A stretch of 39,996 nucleotides of DNA from Methylobacteriaceae bacterium (GCA_016793505.1 JAEULW010000210.1:1-39996); one strand, 5' to 3'. Shown: positions 8,506 to 17,123, numbered from the stretch's first letter. Notes: generated by a model not told the origin, from the letters alone. Numbers and translations are program-made.

Positions 8506-8653
8506 GCGCAGCCAAAGCCTGTTCCGATAGGGGCTCAAGCCAACGCGTGCGGAGCCGCTCTTCTTCGGGCTTTTTGTCTCGCCATTCGCCTTGAAGCCGG
8601 TAACGTCGAACGCGACGAAACCCGCATGTGCGGGCCGACCCGGTAGAGGCGAC
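8506..8653. other. intergenic gap inside the plus operon with weak stem and T-run
   Basis: 148 bases without a gene. A run of five T (within cttcgggctttttgtc, about 8564-8579) follows a very weak AGCC/GGCT stem, so a partial terminator is possible but not convincing. The purine-rich AGAGGC just before 8654 serves the next gene. I see no copy of the CCTATGG dyad here, so the CoA-transferase downstream is probably read through from 4083. Confidence 0.3.
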
Positions 8654-9880
8654 ATGGACCCCACCAAGCCCTTGCGCGGCATTCGCGTGCTGGAGCTCTG
8701 CGGTTACATTTCCGGGCCCTATGCGACGTCGATTCTCGCCGCGCTCGGGGCTGAAGTCGTGAAAGTCGAACCGCCGAAGGGCGGCGACGCCTTCCGCCGC
8801 AACGCCGATATCAGCAGCTTCTATTTCGTGCAGTACAATGCCGGCAAGAAGAGCATCGCCGTGGACCTGAAACGGCCCGAGGGCGTCGCGCTCGTCAGAA
8901 AGCTGGCGCCGCAGTTCGACGTGGTGATCGAAAACAACAGGCCGGGCAAGATGGCTTCGCTCGGACTCGGTCCGGATGAGATCAGGCGTCTCAACCCTTC
9001 CGCCGTCTACATGTCGGTTTCGGGCTTCGGCGATGGCGGGCCATGGCGCGATCGGGCGGCCTATGATTCGATCGGCCAGAGCATGGGCGGCATCTACTCG
9101 ATCATGAACGATCCCGATGACGCCCGGCTCAGCGGCACCTGCATCGGCGATCTCACGACAGCGCTGATGGCCTGCATGGGCATTCTCGCCGGCCTTGTCG
9201 GCCGCAGCCTGGACGCGAAGAAGGAAGGCCTGGAAATCCGGACCTCCATCCTCGAGGCGATGTCGGCGATCACCATCGATGCGGTGACGCAATACAGCGA
9301 ATCCGGCGTGACGCCGACCCGCGAGTCCCGGCATCCGCAGGGCAACAATTTCTGCCTCAAGACAGCCGACGGCGAGGCGATCACCATTCACCTGTCGTCG
9401 TCGGAGAAGTTCTGGACGAGCTTCACGCAGGCGATGCGGCGGCCCGACCTTGCCTCCGATGCGCGCTTCGCACGCTACAGAGATCGCATGACTCACTATT
9501 TCGAGCTTCAGCCGATCGTGATGGCCGAGTTCCTGAAAGAGACGCGGGCGGAATGGGAGCGGCGCCTCATCGAACACGACGTGCCCTTTGCGCCGGTGAT
9601 GACGGTGGCGGCGCTGATGACGGACCCGCAGACGCAATGGCTCGACATGATGGAGCCGACGACTGGCGGCAACCCGCTGGTGCGCCCGCCCTGGCGCTTT
9701 TCGGGCGTCCGCCCGGACCGCAACTTCGCCGCGCCGCATCTCGGCGAGCATACCCGCGAGATCGCGGCGAGCGTGCTGTCGCAGCTGGAGATCGATCAAC
9801 TCGTCGCGAGCGGCGTGATTGCCCAGTTCGGCGGCGGCGAGGCCCGGGCGAAGACAGAAATGTCGCTGGTCGGCGAATGA
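8654..9880 (+). CDS. CaiB/BaiF type III CoA-transferase
   Basis: A 408-residue type III CoA-transferase. The N terminus has GIRVLELCGYISGPYAT. The Asp166 in CIGDLTTAL sits where the catalytic aspartate (the site of the acyl anhydride and CoA thioester intermediate) lies in formyl-CoA transferase relatives. It lacks the GHDINY histidine motif of the racemase at 6435, so the two neighbours have probably diverged into different reactions. It is expected to move CoA between an acyl-CoA donor and a free acid. ATG 8654 was preferred over an in-frame TTG at 8591 because the family motif begins at residue 8. It ends 28 bases before the convergent SDR stop. Confidence 0.92.
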   Translation: MDPTKPLRGIRVLELCGYISGPYATSILAALGAEVVKVEPPKGGDAFRRNADISSFYFVQYNAGKKSIAVDLKRPEGVALVRKLAPQFDVVIENNRPGKMASLGLGPDEIRRLNPSAVYMSVSGFGDGGPWRDRAAYDSIGQSMGGIYSIMNDPDDARLSGTCIGDLTTALMACMGILAGLVGRSLDAKKEGLEIRTSILEAMSAITIDAVTQYSESGVTPTRESRHPQGNNFCLKTADGEAITIHLSSSEKFWTSFTQAMRRPDLASDARFARYRDRMTHYFELQPIVMAEFLKETRAEWERRLIEHDVPFAPVMTVAALMTDPQTQWLDMMEPTTGGNPLVRPPWRFSGVRPDRNFAAPHLGEHTREIAASVLSQLEIDQLVASGVIAQFGGGEARAKTEMSLVGE

Positions 9881-9908
9881 ACGGCGGCAATGCGCTCGGC
9901 GCCGACGA

Positions 9909-10709
9909 CTACTGGCCGAGCGTCATCCCGCCATCGACCACCAGCGCCTGACCGGTGATGAACCGGGCGTCGTCGCTGGCCAGAAAAGCGACGGCGCGCG
10001 CGACATCGAAAGCGTCGCCCATCCAGCCCATCGGAATGCGCTCGGCCCGCTTCTTCCAGAGGTCCTCCATCTCCTCGGGTCTGGCGCCGTGGTTCCTGAC
10101 GGCCGAGGCCCGCGCCATCGGCGTATCCATCAGGCCGGGCAGAACCGCATTGACGCGAATCTGTCGCCGCGCATATTCCGCCGCCGTCACGCGCGTCATG
10201 TGATTCATCGCGGCCTTTGTCGTGTAGTAGCTGACATAGGTCTTGCCCAGATACCAGATGCTCGAGATCGACGAGATGTTGACGATCGAGCCGCCGCCTC
10301 GTTTCAGCATTTCGGGGATCGCGTGCTTCATCGTCAGGAAGCAGCCTTTCAGATTGACGTCGAAGGCGCGCTGCCAATCCTCTTCCGACAGCTCCACCAC
10401 GCCGCCGGGCACGACGATGCCGACATTGTTGACGAGAATGTCGAGTCCGCCGAACGTCTTCGCGGCCTGTTCAACCGCTTTCTTCACATCCGCCGAGCGC
10501 GACACGTCGCCTGCGACGGCGACGGCCGTCCCGCCTTCGGCGCGGATCGCGTCTGCCGCCTCCTCTGCAAGATCAGCGCGAAGATCCATGCACACGACAT
10601 TCGCTCCGTCCCGCGCGAGTTGGGCGGCGCAAGCCTTGCCGTTGCCCCAGCCTCCCTCCGCGGTTCCGGCGCCTGTCACCAGCGCGGTCCTGCCCATCAA
10701 ACGACCCAT
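9909..10709 (-). CDS. SDR family oxidoreductase with extended cofactor loop
   Basis: A 266-residue SDR. The cofactor loop is longer than usual: TGAGTAEGGWGNG (about residues 11-23), a form reminiscent of the longer loop of FabI-like enoyl reductases. NNVG replaces NNAG, an ISSISS serine strand follows, and the catalytic Tyr-x3-Lys is YYTTK. It ends with VVDGGMTLG. An NAD(P)-dependent dehydrogenase acting on a hydroxyl/keto pair is likely. ATG 10709 has AGAGG 8 bases upstream. It is the last gene of the operon starting at 13145, 22 bases after the amidohydrolase stop. Confidence 0.91.
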   Translation of the reverse strand: MGRLMGRTALVTGAGTAEGGWGNGKACAAQLARDGANVVCMDLRADLAEEAADAIRAEGGTAVAVAGDVSRSADVKKAVEQAAKTFGGLDILVNNVGIVVPGGVVELSEEDWQRAFDVNLKGCFLTMKHAIPEMLKRGGGSIVNISSISSIWYLGKTYVSYYTTKAAMNHMTRVTAAEYARRQIRVNAVLPGLMDTPMARASAVRNHGARPEEMEDLWKKRAERIPMGWMGDAFDVARAVAFLASDDARFITGQALVVDGGMTLGQ

Positions 10710-10731
10710 GATTGATGCCTCTCGCGCGCGG

Positions 10732-11748
10732 TCACAGGCCCGCAATGTCGAGCCGATAGACTCGCGCGGCATTGCGGGCGAAAATCCTCGCCTTCTCGTC
10801 GGCCGAGCATCCGCGCAGGATGTGCTTGTAGGCGTTCATCAGCGGAATGTAACCGCAGGAGCGCCCATCCGGCGGAAAATTGCTGGCGACCATGCAGCGA
10901 TCGGCGCCGAAGCAGTCGAGGCCAGTCTCCACATAGGGGCGCCAGGTCTCTGCAAGTTCGCGATAGCCGATGACGTCGCCGCGCTCCTCGAAGCCGAAGC
11001 CCATGATCGGCATGCCGAGGCCGCTGATCTTGCACATCACGTTCGGGCGTTCCGCGAGTGTGCGCAGATTGACCGTCCACCGCTTCAGCATCGCCCCGCG
11101 CTCGGCCGCATCCATATCGATGCCGACCGGGTTGCCGATATGGTTCAGAACGAAGGTCAACCCGGGGAACTGATCGACAAGCGTCGTGACGCGCGGGATC
11201 GAGGGCTCGTACAGCGCGATGTCGTAGGTCAGTCCGCGCTTCTGCAGTTCGGCGAGCGCGCGAGGAAATCCCGGCGTATCGAGAACGCCCGGCGGCGGAC
11301 GGTGCGTCATGATGAACTTGAACGGTCGCTCGTCGGGATAGTCGAGGGTCACATGGCGCACGCCACGGTAGCGGTCGGGCGCGGCGGCCATGCAGCGGTC
11401 GAGCAGTTCGCCGATAGCGGCGCCCAGTGTCATGTTGGCGTGGCCGATGATTCCCGCCGCAACCTTGCATGCGCCGTAGCGGCCGCCCGCCGTCATCGCC
11501 GCCACGCCATTCGCGAACTCGACTTCGCCCAGCGCCCGCATCACGACAGGGCCGGAGGTGCGGATGAAGGCCTGCGACTCGCAATAGACCGAGGCCAGCA
11601 CATTGTGGCCGCCCTGCGCGTCCGCCAGATGATCCTCCAGCAGGTAGCGGTTGCCCGGCAGGTCGAACAGATGGAAATGCGAATCGACGATCGGCAGACC
11701 GGGTTCGAGGATGGGTTCGTCACGGCCTTCACAGCGTTTCGTTTTCAT
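10732..11748 (-). CDS. amidohydrolase family protein, TIM barrel (COG3618-like)
   Basis: A 338-residue metal-dependent hydrolase of the amidohydrolase-2 type. It has VDSHFHLFD with His24-x-His26, a later LNHIG histidine (near 190), and the barrel-end loop CMVASNFPPD. In many relatives (lactonases and decarboxylases such as 2-pyrone-4,6-dicarboxylate hydrolase) the last loop carries a metal-binding Asp (SDWP); here that position is Asn290. Lactone hydrolysis is the favoured guess because a dehydrogenase and a cupin share the operon. The start at 11748 overlaps the cupin stop by four bases (ATGA). A longer start inside the cupin gene was rejected. Confidence 0.86.
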   Translation of the reverse strand: MKTKRCEGRDEPILEPGLPIVDSHFHLFDLPGNRYLLEDHLADAQGGHNVLASVYCESQAFIRTSGPVVMRALGEVEFANGVAAMTAGGRYGACKVAAGIIGHANMTLGAAIGELLDRCMAAAPDRYRGVRHVTLDYPDERPFKFIMTHRPPPGVLDTPGFPRALAELQKRGLTYDIALYEPSIPRVTTLVDQFPGLTFVLNHIGNPVGIDMDAAERGAMLKRWTVNLRTLAERPNVMCKISGLGMPIMGFGFEERGDVIGYRELAETWRPYVETGLDCFGADRCMVASNFPPDGRSCGYIPLMNAYKHILRGCSADEKARIFARNAARVYRLDIAGL

Positions 11749-12158
11749 CTGGCTTGAGCCTTCGCGCCGACATATTGCTCGTCGCTCACCGGCTCGAGCC
11801 ATTCGACCGCGCTGCCATTCTCAGCCTCGGTGATCGCGATATGCGTCATTGATGTCGTCGGCGCCGCGCCATGCCAGTGCTTCTCGCCTGAATCGAACCA
11901 CACGATGTCGCCGGCAAAGACCTTCTCCACCGGCCCGCCCCACTTTTGAACGCAGCCCGCGCCCGCCGTGATGACGAGCAGTTGGCCGACCGGATGCGTG
12001 TGCCATCTGGTTCGCGCGCCGGGGTCGAAGGTCACCCAGCCGGTGGCGAGGCGCGAGGGCGCATCAGCCATCAGAATCGGCGTGCGCATGACATGGCCCG
12101 TAAAGCTGTCGGGCGGGCCGAGGGTAGATGGCTGGGAGCCGTTGCGCCTGATCATCAT
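11745..12158 (-). CDS. small cupin, similar to manganese-dependent hydroxynitrile-lyase-like cupins
   Basis: A 137-residue single-domain cupin. The first cupin motif contains WHTHPVGQ (His-x-His near residues 53-55) and the second contains GEKHWHGA, with GDIVWFDSG between them, so a metal site is plausible. The sequence strongly resembles a widespread group of small cupins that includes bacterial (R)-mandelonitrile-lyase-type enzymes, often encoded beside CMD-like proteins. Here a CMD gene lies divergently at 13330. Its true reaction in this operon is unknown. GGAG lies 8 bases before the ATG at 12158; a second ATG follows directly. The stop overlaps the amidohydrolase start. Confidence 0.88.
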   Translation of the reverse strand: MMIRRNGSQPSTLGPPDSFTGHVMRTPILMADAPSRLATGWVTFDPGARTRWHTHPVGQLLVITAGAGCVQKWGGPVEKVFAGDIVWFDSGEKHWHGAAPTTSMTHIAITEAENGSAVEWLEPVSDEQYVGAKAQAR

Positions 12159-12182
12159 GGTTCGATCTCCTGCCGATTTTGG

Positions 12183-13145
12183 TCACGGCCGTGAGGGGGG
12201 CGCCCGTCGCAACGCCTCTGCGATGCGCTCGCGCGGAACGCCGATCTTGACGCCCGCACGCTCGATCTGGATCTGCATGAAGGAGCGGCTGTCGCCTTCG
12301 CCCTCGCCGCGCGCGACGACCGCCTCCATATCCTCGCGCGTGGCCTGCGCGAGGCGCATCGGCACGCCCAGCTCGTCCGCCATCTCGAGTCCGAGACGGA
12401 CGTCCTTCAGGCCGAGGCGCTGGGCGAAGGCCGCGTTGCCAAAATCGTAAGGCAGGAACTGCTGTGTCAGCATGTTGATCGCCGGCTGCTTGCCGACCAC
12501 GCCGAGCCGGATCGCGCTCCAGAAATCGAGTGGGTCCAGCCCGGCCTTCACAGCGAGCGAGAAGACTTCGGCCTGGGCCTCCAGCAGCATGTAGCCGAGC
12601 AGATTGTGCGCCAGCTTCGTGACGATGCCGGATCCTACAGGCCCGACGTGATGCGGAATGCAGAAGGTTTTCAGGACCGGCGCGAGCCGGTCGACCTCGG
12701 CGCGTTCGCCGCCGATCCACAACACGAGGTCGCCGCTGCGTGCGCCGGCAGGTCCTCCGCTGACCGGCGCATCCATGTAGGTGCAGCCTTTGCCGCGGAA
12801 TGTTTCATCGATGCGCAGCGCCAGAGCCCGCGCGCTGGTCGACAGCTCGAGCAGCGTCGTTCCCGGCCGCATCGTTCGGGCGATGCCGTTCTCGCCCAGC
12901 ACGACAGCCTCGACCTCGGGCGGGCCGGGGAGGGAAGTGAAAATGAGATCGCACTGCGCCGCGAGGTCCGCCACGGAACGGGCGGCGCGAGCGCCCTTCG
13001 CCTGCAATGGCTCCATCGCCGCCGCGACGGTGTCGAAGACGCAAAGGTCCACGCCGCCCGCCAGAAGATTGGCGGCCATGCCCTGGCCCATCCGGCCGAG
13101 GCCGACGAATCCGACGGCGCTCCGTGATGTCGCATCCAGGTTCAT
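12183..13145 (-). CDS. NAD(P)-dependent oxidoreductase, 3-hydroxyisobutyrate dehydrogenase family (second copy)
   Basis: A 320-residue beta-hydroxyacid dehydrogenase. It has GFVGLGRMGQGMA (about residues 12-24), DAPVSGGPAGARSG near residue 123, and the catalytic lysine in VTKLAHNLL near 173. It is only distantly similar to the copy at 7606, so the two probably act on different intermediates. First gene of the minus operon that continues into the cupin 24 bases downstream. Its start lies in a divergent promoter region shared with the CMD gene at 13330. Confidence 0.91.
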   Translation of the reverse strand: MNLDATSRSAVGFVGLGRMGQGMAANLLAGGVDLCVFDTVAAAMEPLQAKGARAARSVADLAAQCDLIFTSLPGPPEVEAVVLGENGIARTMRPGTTLLELSTSARALALRIDETFRGKGCTYMDAPVSGGPAGARSGDLVLWIGGERAEVDRLAPVLKTFCIPHHVGPVGSGIVTKLAHNLLGYMLLEAQAEVFSLAVKAGLDPLDFWSAIRLGVVGKQPAINMLTQQFLPYDFGNAAFAQRLGLKDVRLGLEMADELGVPMRLAQATREDMEAVVARGEGEGDSRSFMQIQIERAGVKIGVPRERIAEALRRAPPSRP

Positions 13146-13235
13146 GCGGCGGCTCCGTCGCGTCCGCCCGGCGGCGGGCGCTCGCGCTCGAACAGGCTAT
13201 CAAACAGTCCGCCCCGGCGAAGGCGCAAAGCACGC

Positions 13236-13242
13236 CCATAGG
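13236..13242. promoter_or_regulatory. CCATAGG half-site in divergent promoter region
   Basis: A perfect CCATAGG half-site 90 bases before the start at 13145 and 87 bases before the start at 13330. The partner half 10 bases to the left is poorly conserved; CTTTGG at 13249-13254 could be an alternative inverted partner. A separate perfect hairpin, GCGAAG-TCGG-CTTCGC, lies at 13266-13281 in the leader of the CMD gene. It is assigned here only because the same heptamer recurs in other promoter regions of the window. Confidence 0.35.
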
Positions 13243-13329
13243 CGTCGGCTTTGGCATGCATATGCGCGAAGTCGGCTTCGCAGCATCGGATCACCGTGAA
13301 ACTGTGCCGGACGTCATCCGGAGAGCCTC

Positions 13330-13638
13330 ATGACCACACCCTATGAAGCCGTCCCGCAATTCGGCCGCCTGCGCGACGACGTGCTCTACGCCGATGTCTG
13401 GAACCAACCCGAACTGGGCAAGCGCGACCGCAGCCTTGTAACCTGCGCCATTCTCGCCGCGCTCGGCAAGAATGCCGAGCTCGAACATCACATGAAGCTC
13501 GGCATCGAGAATGGACTCACGGTCGACGAACTGCGAGGGCTCGTCGTCCAGGTCGCATTCTATGCCGGCTGGCCGTGCGGCGTGAATGCCGCAAAGTCCG
13601 GCATGGCGATCTTCGAGAAGGACATGGGGAAGAGATGA
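13330..13638 (+). CDS. carboxymuconolactone decarboxylase (CMD) family protein
   Basis: A 102-residue single-domain CMD/AhpD-fold protein without the CxxC redox pair of AhpD. It has the core pattern DVWNQPELGKRDRSL (about residues 23-37), then ELEHHMKLGIENGLT and AFYAGWP. This matches the PcaC branch, gamma-carboxymuconolactone decarboxylase, although many such small proteins have no assigned function. GGAG lies 8 bases before the ATG. It is monocistronic: the next gene is convergent and begins only six bases after this stop. A paralogue with the same DVWN and AFYAGWP motifs lies at 36375-36710. Confidence 0.88.
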   Translation: MTTPYEAVPQFGRLRDDVLYADVWNQPELGKRDRSLVTCAILAALGKNAELEHHMKLGIENGLTVDELRGLVVQVAFYAGWPCGVNAAKSGMAIFEKDMGKR

Positions 13639-13644
13639 GCGCGA

Positions 13645-15072
13645 TCACGCCGCCTTCTTCGCGCCAGGCCGGATGATCGCGGTCATCTGGTTGACGTCCT
13701 TCAGCGTCGCCAGATTCATGATCCGGTCGGCGAGCGCGCGCGCCTGCTCCTCGGCGATCACGTAGCGCGCATTGATCATGAACTTGTCGATCAGTTCCGG
13801 CGTCGTGAAATATTCCGGCCCGCCAGGTCGGCTCGTGCCGCGCGGATGCGAGCGTTCGGCGACGTAGGTCCTGCCGCGGGCGCGGACCTCGACGCGGGTC
13901 GGCCGCGCGTCGGCGTCGCCCATCAGCTGCTTCACGTAATCGGGATGCACCACATGCTCGGTGCGCTCCATCAGGCTCATGACAGAGGGCGCGTAGACCT
14001 TTTCCGGGTCCTGCCAGTCCGGCCCGGGCGTGAAGTCATGGGCGCCGAGCGCCAGGCCATGGGCGACGCTGAACTGCGCGTCAGTGACGTGCGTGATGTC
14101 GCGGTTCAGCCACAGCGGCCGGACGAGAAAGCCCTCGACCCAGGCTTTGATGCCCTCGATTTCGTCCGGCTTGAGGGCGTGCTCGCGCACGAGGCCGATC
14201 AGGGCGTCGAGCGGCGCGGCGAGCACACGGCAATGCGGGTAGAACTTGAAGGACGCCTCCTTCGGAAAGTTCCACACCTTGCCGAGATCCTTCACCGTGT
14301 TCGCCGGCTCCCAACGCCGTGTGCCGCTGAATTTCGGATAGCCGAACTCGGGGTCGAAAATCTGCGCATCGCCGCGGTGGCCGAGTTCCGCCATGAAAGC
14401 GGCTGTCAAAGCGGCCTGCGTGATCGCGCCCGCCAGGTTGTATTTCAGCGTTGTCGGCGGGCTGTGCTCGCGCCAGCAGGCGGCGGCGTTCACCGGCGCG
14501 CTGAGGCCGGCAATCGAGATCGCGTTGTGGACCTTGTCGCGGTCGAGTCCCTTCAGCTTTGCGACGCCCGCGGTCGACCCGAAGACCGTGCTCGAGAAGC
14601 CCCAGACGGTGGGCGGGCTCATCTTTCCGTCCCGGACGTCCCGGGTGTAGTCCATCGCCTTGCCGATGCGATTGGAGATTTCATTGGCGAGGGCGGTGGC
14701 GAGGATCAGGTCCTTGCCGCCCGACTTGAGCGACTCGCCCATCGCCAGCGCCGCCGGAAAGCAATAGGGCGCGACATGGCCCGGCGGCAGGATGGCGTCG
14801 AAATCGAGCGCATTGATCGCCTCGGCGTTGGCGAAGGCCGCCCCGAACATGGAGGCGCGTTCTCCCGTGCCGAGGATCGTCGCCTCCTCGCCCTTCTGCA
14901 GGGCGCCGAAACGCGCGCCGATCTGGCCGCGCGGATGCGACATGCCGGCCAGCGCGCATCCGATCGAGTCGAGGATGTTACGAATCGACTCGTCCACGAC
15001 CTCTGCGGGGAGATCGTCGAAGCTTGTATTGCAGACGAAGTCGGTCAGGTCGTCGATCAGAGGATAGTCCAT
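13645..15072 (-). CDS. MmgE/PrpD family protein (second of two)
   Basis: A 475-residue MmgE/PrpD family protein starting at ATG 15072, which has GGGGAG 8 bases upstream; a GTG six bases earlier is possible. The helical domain contains ESIRNILDSIGCALAGM and NAEAINALDFDAILPPGH (about 81-98). The latter replaces the usual HxxDFDD stretch. The lid domain has the FKFYPHCR motif (about 275-282), which matches the KxYPxC region seen in 2-methylcitrate dehydratases. Divergent from the copy at 5042. Second gene of a two-gene operon with the SDR at 15091. Dehydratase, isomerase or decarboxylase activity on a carboxylate is possible. Confidence 0.91.
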   Translation of the reverse strand: MDYPLIDDLTDFVCNTSFDDLPAEVVDESIRNILDSIGCALAGMSHPRGQIGARFGALQKGEEATILGTGERASMFGAAFANAEAINALDFDAILPPGHVAPYCFPAALAMGESLKSGGKDLILATALANEISNRIGKAMDYTRDVRDGKMSPPTVWGFSSTVFGSTAGVAKLKGLDRDKVHNAISIAGLSAPVNAAACWREHSPPTTLKYNLAGAITQAALTAAFMAELGHRGDAQIFDPEFGYPKFSGTRRWEPANTVKDLGKVWNFPKEASFKFYPHCRVLAAPLDALIGLVREHALKPDEIEGIKAWVEGFLVRPLWLNRDITHVTDAQFSVAHGLALGAHDFTPGPDWQDPEKVYAPSVMSLMERTEHVVHPDYVKQLMGDADARPTRVEVRARGRTYVAERSHPRGTSRPGGPEYFTTPELIDKFMINARYVIAEEQARALADRIMNLATLKDVNQMTAIIRPGAKKAA

Positions 15073-15090
15073 GGTCACGGCTCCCCGTGG

Positions 15091-15858
15091 TCAGAATGAA
15101 GCGGCGCCGGCCGTGATGCCGCCGTCGACGCAGAGCACGGCGCCGGTCACATAGGAGGCGTCGTCGGACAAGAGGAATGCGATGGCCGAGGCGATTTCCT
15201 CCGGCCGGCCCTCCCTGCCGATCGGAAAGGCGGCGCGGATCTTCCGGGCGTTTTCCGGATCGGCGAACATCGGCTCGGTCATCGGCGTGCGGATCATGCC
15301 CGGCGCGATCGCATTCACCCGAATCCCGTGCGCCGCCATCTCGACCGCGACGCCACGCGTGACGCCGATGACGCCATGCTTGGCCGAGACATAGGACAGC
15401 CGGTTGGGAACCGCCTCGACCCCGGCCTGCGAGGAGATGTTGACGATTGCGCCGGGACGGTTCTTCTCGCGCGCGTGCCGGCAGAAGGCCTGGCACGTGT
15501 TCATGATGCCGGTCAGGTTGATGCGCAGGTTGCGATCCCAGGTCTCGCGCGTCGTATCGAGGATGTTGCCGACGCCGCGCACGCCGGCGCAGTTCACCAG
15601 CCCGTCGATGACGCCGAACGTCCTGACCGCTTCCGCCGTCATCGCATCGACCGCTGTCGGATCGCCGACGTCGCAGGCCGCCGCCATGCCGCGCCTGCCT
15701 GTCGCGCCCGCGGCCTCGAGCGCCGTCTGCGCGGCGGCCTTGTCGAGATCGACCGCGACGATCTTCGCGCCCTCCTCGAACAGGCGCTTCACCGTGGCGG
15801 CGCCGATGCCGCTGCCCGCGCCCGTGACGATGTAGCTGCGACCGGCGAGCCGTTTCAT
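15091..15858 (-). CDS. SDR family oxidoreductase
   Basis: A 255-residue classical SDR with all catalytic motifs: TGAGSGIG near residues 12-19, NCAG in place of NNAG, the NISSQAG serine strand, and YVSAK. It ends CVDGGITAGAA. Its sequence is closest in style to the SDR at 872, sharing features such as APGMIRTPMTE versus APGVTRTPMTE, so the two may be old duplicates. An NAD(P)-dependent alcohol/ketone conversion is expected. It leads a two-gene operon with MmgE/PrpD; the leader region carries a CCATAGG half-site 82 bases upstream. Confidence 0.93.
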   Translation of the reverse strand: MKRLAGRSYIVTGAGSGIGAATVKRLFEEGAKIVAVDLDKAAAQTALEAAGATGRRGMAAACDVGDPTAVDAMTAEAVRTFGVIDGLVNCAGVRGVGNILDTTRETWDRNLRINLTGIMNTCQAFCRHAREKNRPGAIVNISSQAGVEAVPNRLSYVSAKHGVIGVTRGVAVEMAAHGIRVNAIAPGMIRTPMTEPMFADPENARKIRAAFPIGREGRPEEIASAIAFLLSDDASYVTGAVLCVDGGITAGAASF

Positions 15859-15940
15859 CGACGTCCCCTGACTGTGACCATGCGCGAACGGTATCGCACG
15901 ATCGGCGACGGTTGCGCGGTTTTCTCGACCGCCGGCGCCG

Positions 15941-15947
15941 CCATAGG
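15941..15947. promoter_or_regulatory. CCATAGG half-site upstream of the SDR-MmgE operon
   Basis: A perfect CCATAGG, 82 bases before the SDR start at 15858 and 15 bases after the stop of the dehydrogenase operon at 15963. It sits inside an imperfect GC-rich palindrome (GGCGCC at both ends, 15934-15961). The left half expected for a full dyad is not conserved, so this is a half-site only. Confidence 0.33.
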
Positions 15948-15962
15948 CGACGGCTGGCGCCT

Positions 15963-17123
15963 CTACAGGCTCGACGAGGGGAGGCCGAGAACCGCCTTCG
16001 CCAGGATGTTGCGCTGGATTTCGCTGGACCCGCCGTAGATCGTCCCGGGTCGCGACAGAAAGTAGTGCCCGAGCGGATCGACCTGCGCTCCGCCGAAGTC
16101 GCCGGCGCCCCGGGACGCGCCCTGTTCTTCCGCCATGTCGAGCATCGCCTCCGTGATCCGCTGGGCTGTCTCGGCGCCCCAGATCTTCAGAATCGAGACC
16201 TCCGGCCCGAGCGACAGTCCGCTCTTAAGTCCATCGGCGAACCGCGCATAGGTGGCGGCAAGATCGGCGACGTCAAGCGAGAGCCTCGTGAACATTTCGA
16301 CAAAGACGGGATCGGCGAAGCGCCCCGTCGCGCGCGCCATCGCCTCCAGGCGCAGCAGAACCATCTGCGCAAGTTTCGGGCTTCCATGCAGCAACCGCTC
16401 GAAGCCGAGCAGCGCTTTCGCCATGGTCCAGCCGCCATTCACCGCGCCGACGATATTGTGTTTCGGGATGCGGACCTGATCCAGAAAAACCTCGCAGAAT
16501 TCTTCATCGCCCGCCAGCGTGCGGATCGGTCTGACCGTGATCCCCGGCGTGTTCATGCGGGCGAGGAAGAAGCTGATCCCGGCCTGCTTCCTGGCCTGCG
16601 GATCGGTGCGGGCGAGAATGAAGATGTCGGTCGCTTCCTGCGCCAGCGTGGTCCAGATCTTCTGGCCGTCGATCACCCAGTGATCGCCGTCGGACGTCGC
16701 AGAGGTTCGCAGCGCAGCAAGGTCCGAGCCGGCGCCGGGCTCCGAATAGCCCTGACACCACAAGTCCTCGAAGGCGGCGATCCGGGGCAGATAGTGCGCC
16801 TTCTGTTGCGCGCTGCCGAATCGGATGAGCAATGGCCCGAGCATGGAAAGGCCGATGTCCGGATGGCGCGCGACGCCCGCCCGGTCGAATTCGTCCTGGA
16901 AGGCGATGAGCTTGTCGATGTTCAGGCCCATGCCGCCATGTTCGACCGGCCACGCCGGGGCCGACCAGCCCTTGGCCGCAAGTTTCAGGCACCAGTCCTT
17001 CGCCTCGCGCCAACGCATGCGGCGCGCCTGATGGATCATGCCGGGAGGGCACTCCCGCCACACGAAATCGCGCACCATTTCGCGGAACGCCCGCTCGTCC
17101 ATGGCATTGTAATCGATGTTCAT
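15963..17123 (-). CDS. acyl-CoA dehydrogenase, probable catalytic subunit of a heteromer
   Basis: A 386-residue flavin-dependent acyl-CoA dehydrogenase. It has YSEPGAGSD (126-134), IDGQKIWTT (151-159) and a C-terminal IYGGSSEIQRN (362-372). The residue that is the catalytic Glu in medium-chain enzymes (YEGT) is Gly364 here. A Glu is present at 242 in GFERLL, the alternative base position used by isovaleryl-CoA and some branched or steroid side-chain dehydrogenases. It probably forms alpha-beta-unsaturated CoA esters from a branched acyl-CoA. Its ATG overlaps the stop of the partner gene at 17120 by four bases, which suggests a heteromeric complex. A longer upstream start lies inside the partner gene and was rejected. 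Confidence 0.9.
   Translation of the reverse strand: MNIDYNAMDERAFREMVRDFVWRECPPGMIHQARRMRWREAKDWCLKLAAKGWSAPAWPVEHGGMGLNIDKLIAFQDEFDRAGVARHPDIGLSMLGPLLIRFGSAQQKAHYLPRIAAFEDLWCQGYSEPGAGSDLAALRTSATSDGDHWVIDGQKIWTTLAQEATDIFILARTDPQARKQAGISFFLARMNTPGITVRPIRTLAGDEEFCEVFLDQVRIPKHNIVGAVNGGWTMAKALLGFERLLHGSPKLAQMVLLRLEAMARATGRFADPVFVEMFTRLSLDVADLAATYARFADGLKSGLSLGPEVSILKIWGAETAQRITEAMLDMAEEQGASRGAGDFGGAQVDPLGHYFLSRPGTIYGGSSEIQRNILAKAVLGLPSSSL

Noticed and set aside
8564..8579. Rho-independent terminator after the beta-hydroxyacid dehydrogenase gene at 7606
   Set aside because: The T-run is preceded only by a 4-bp stem with an 11-base loop; not convincing.
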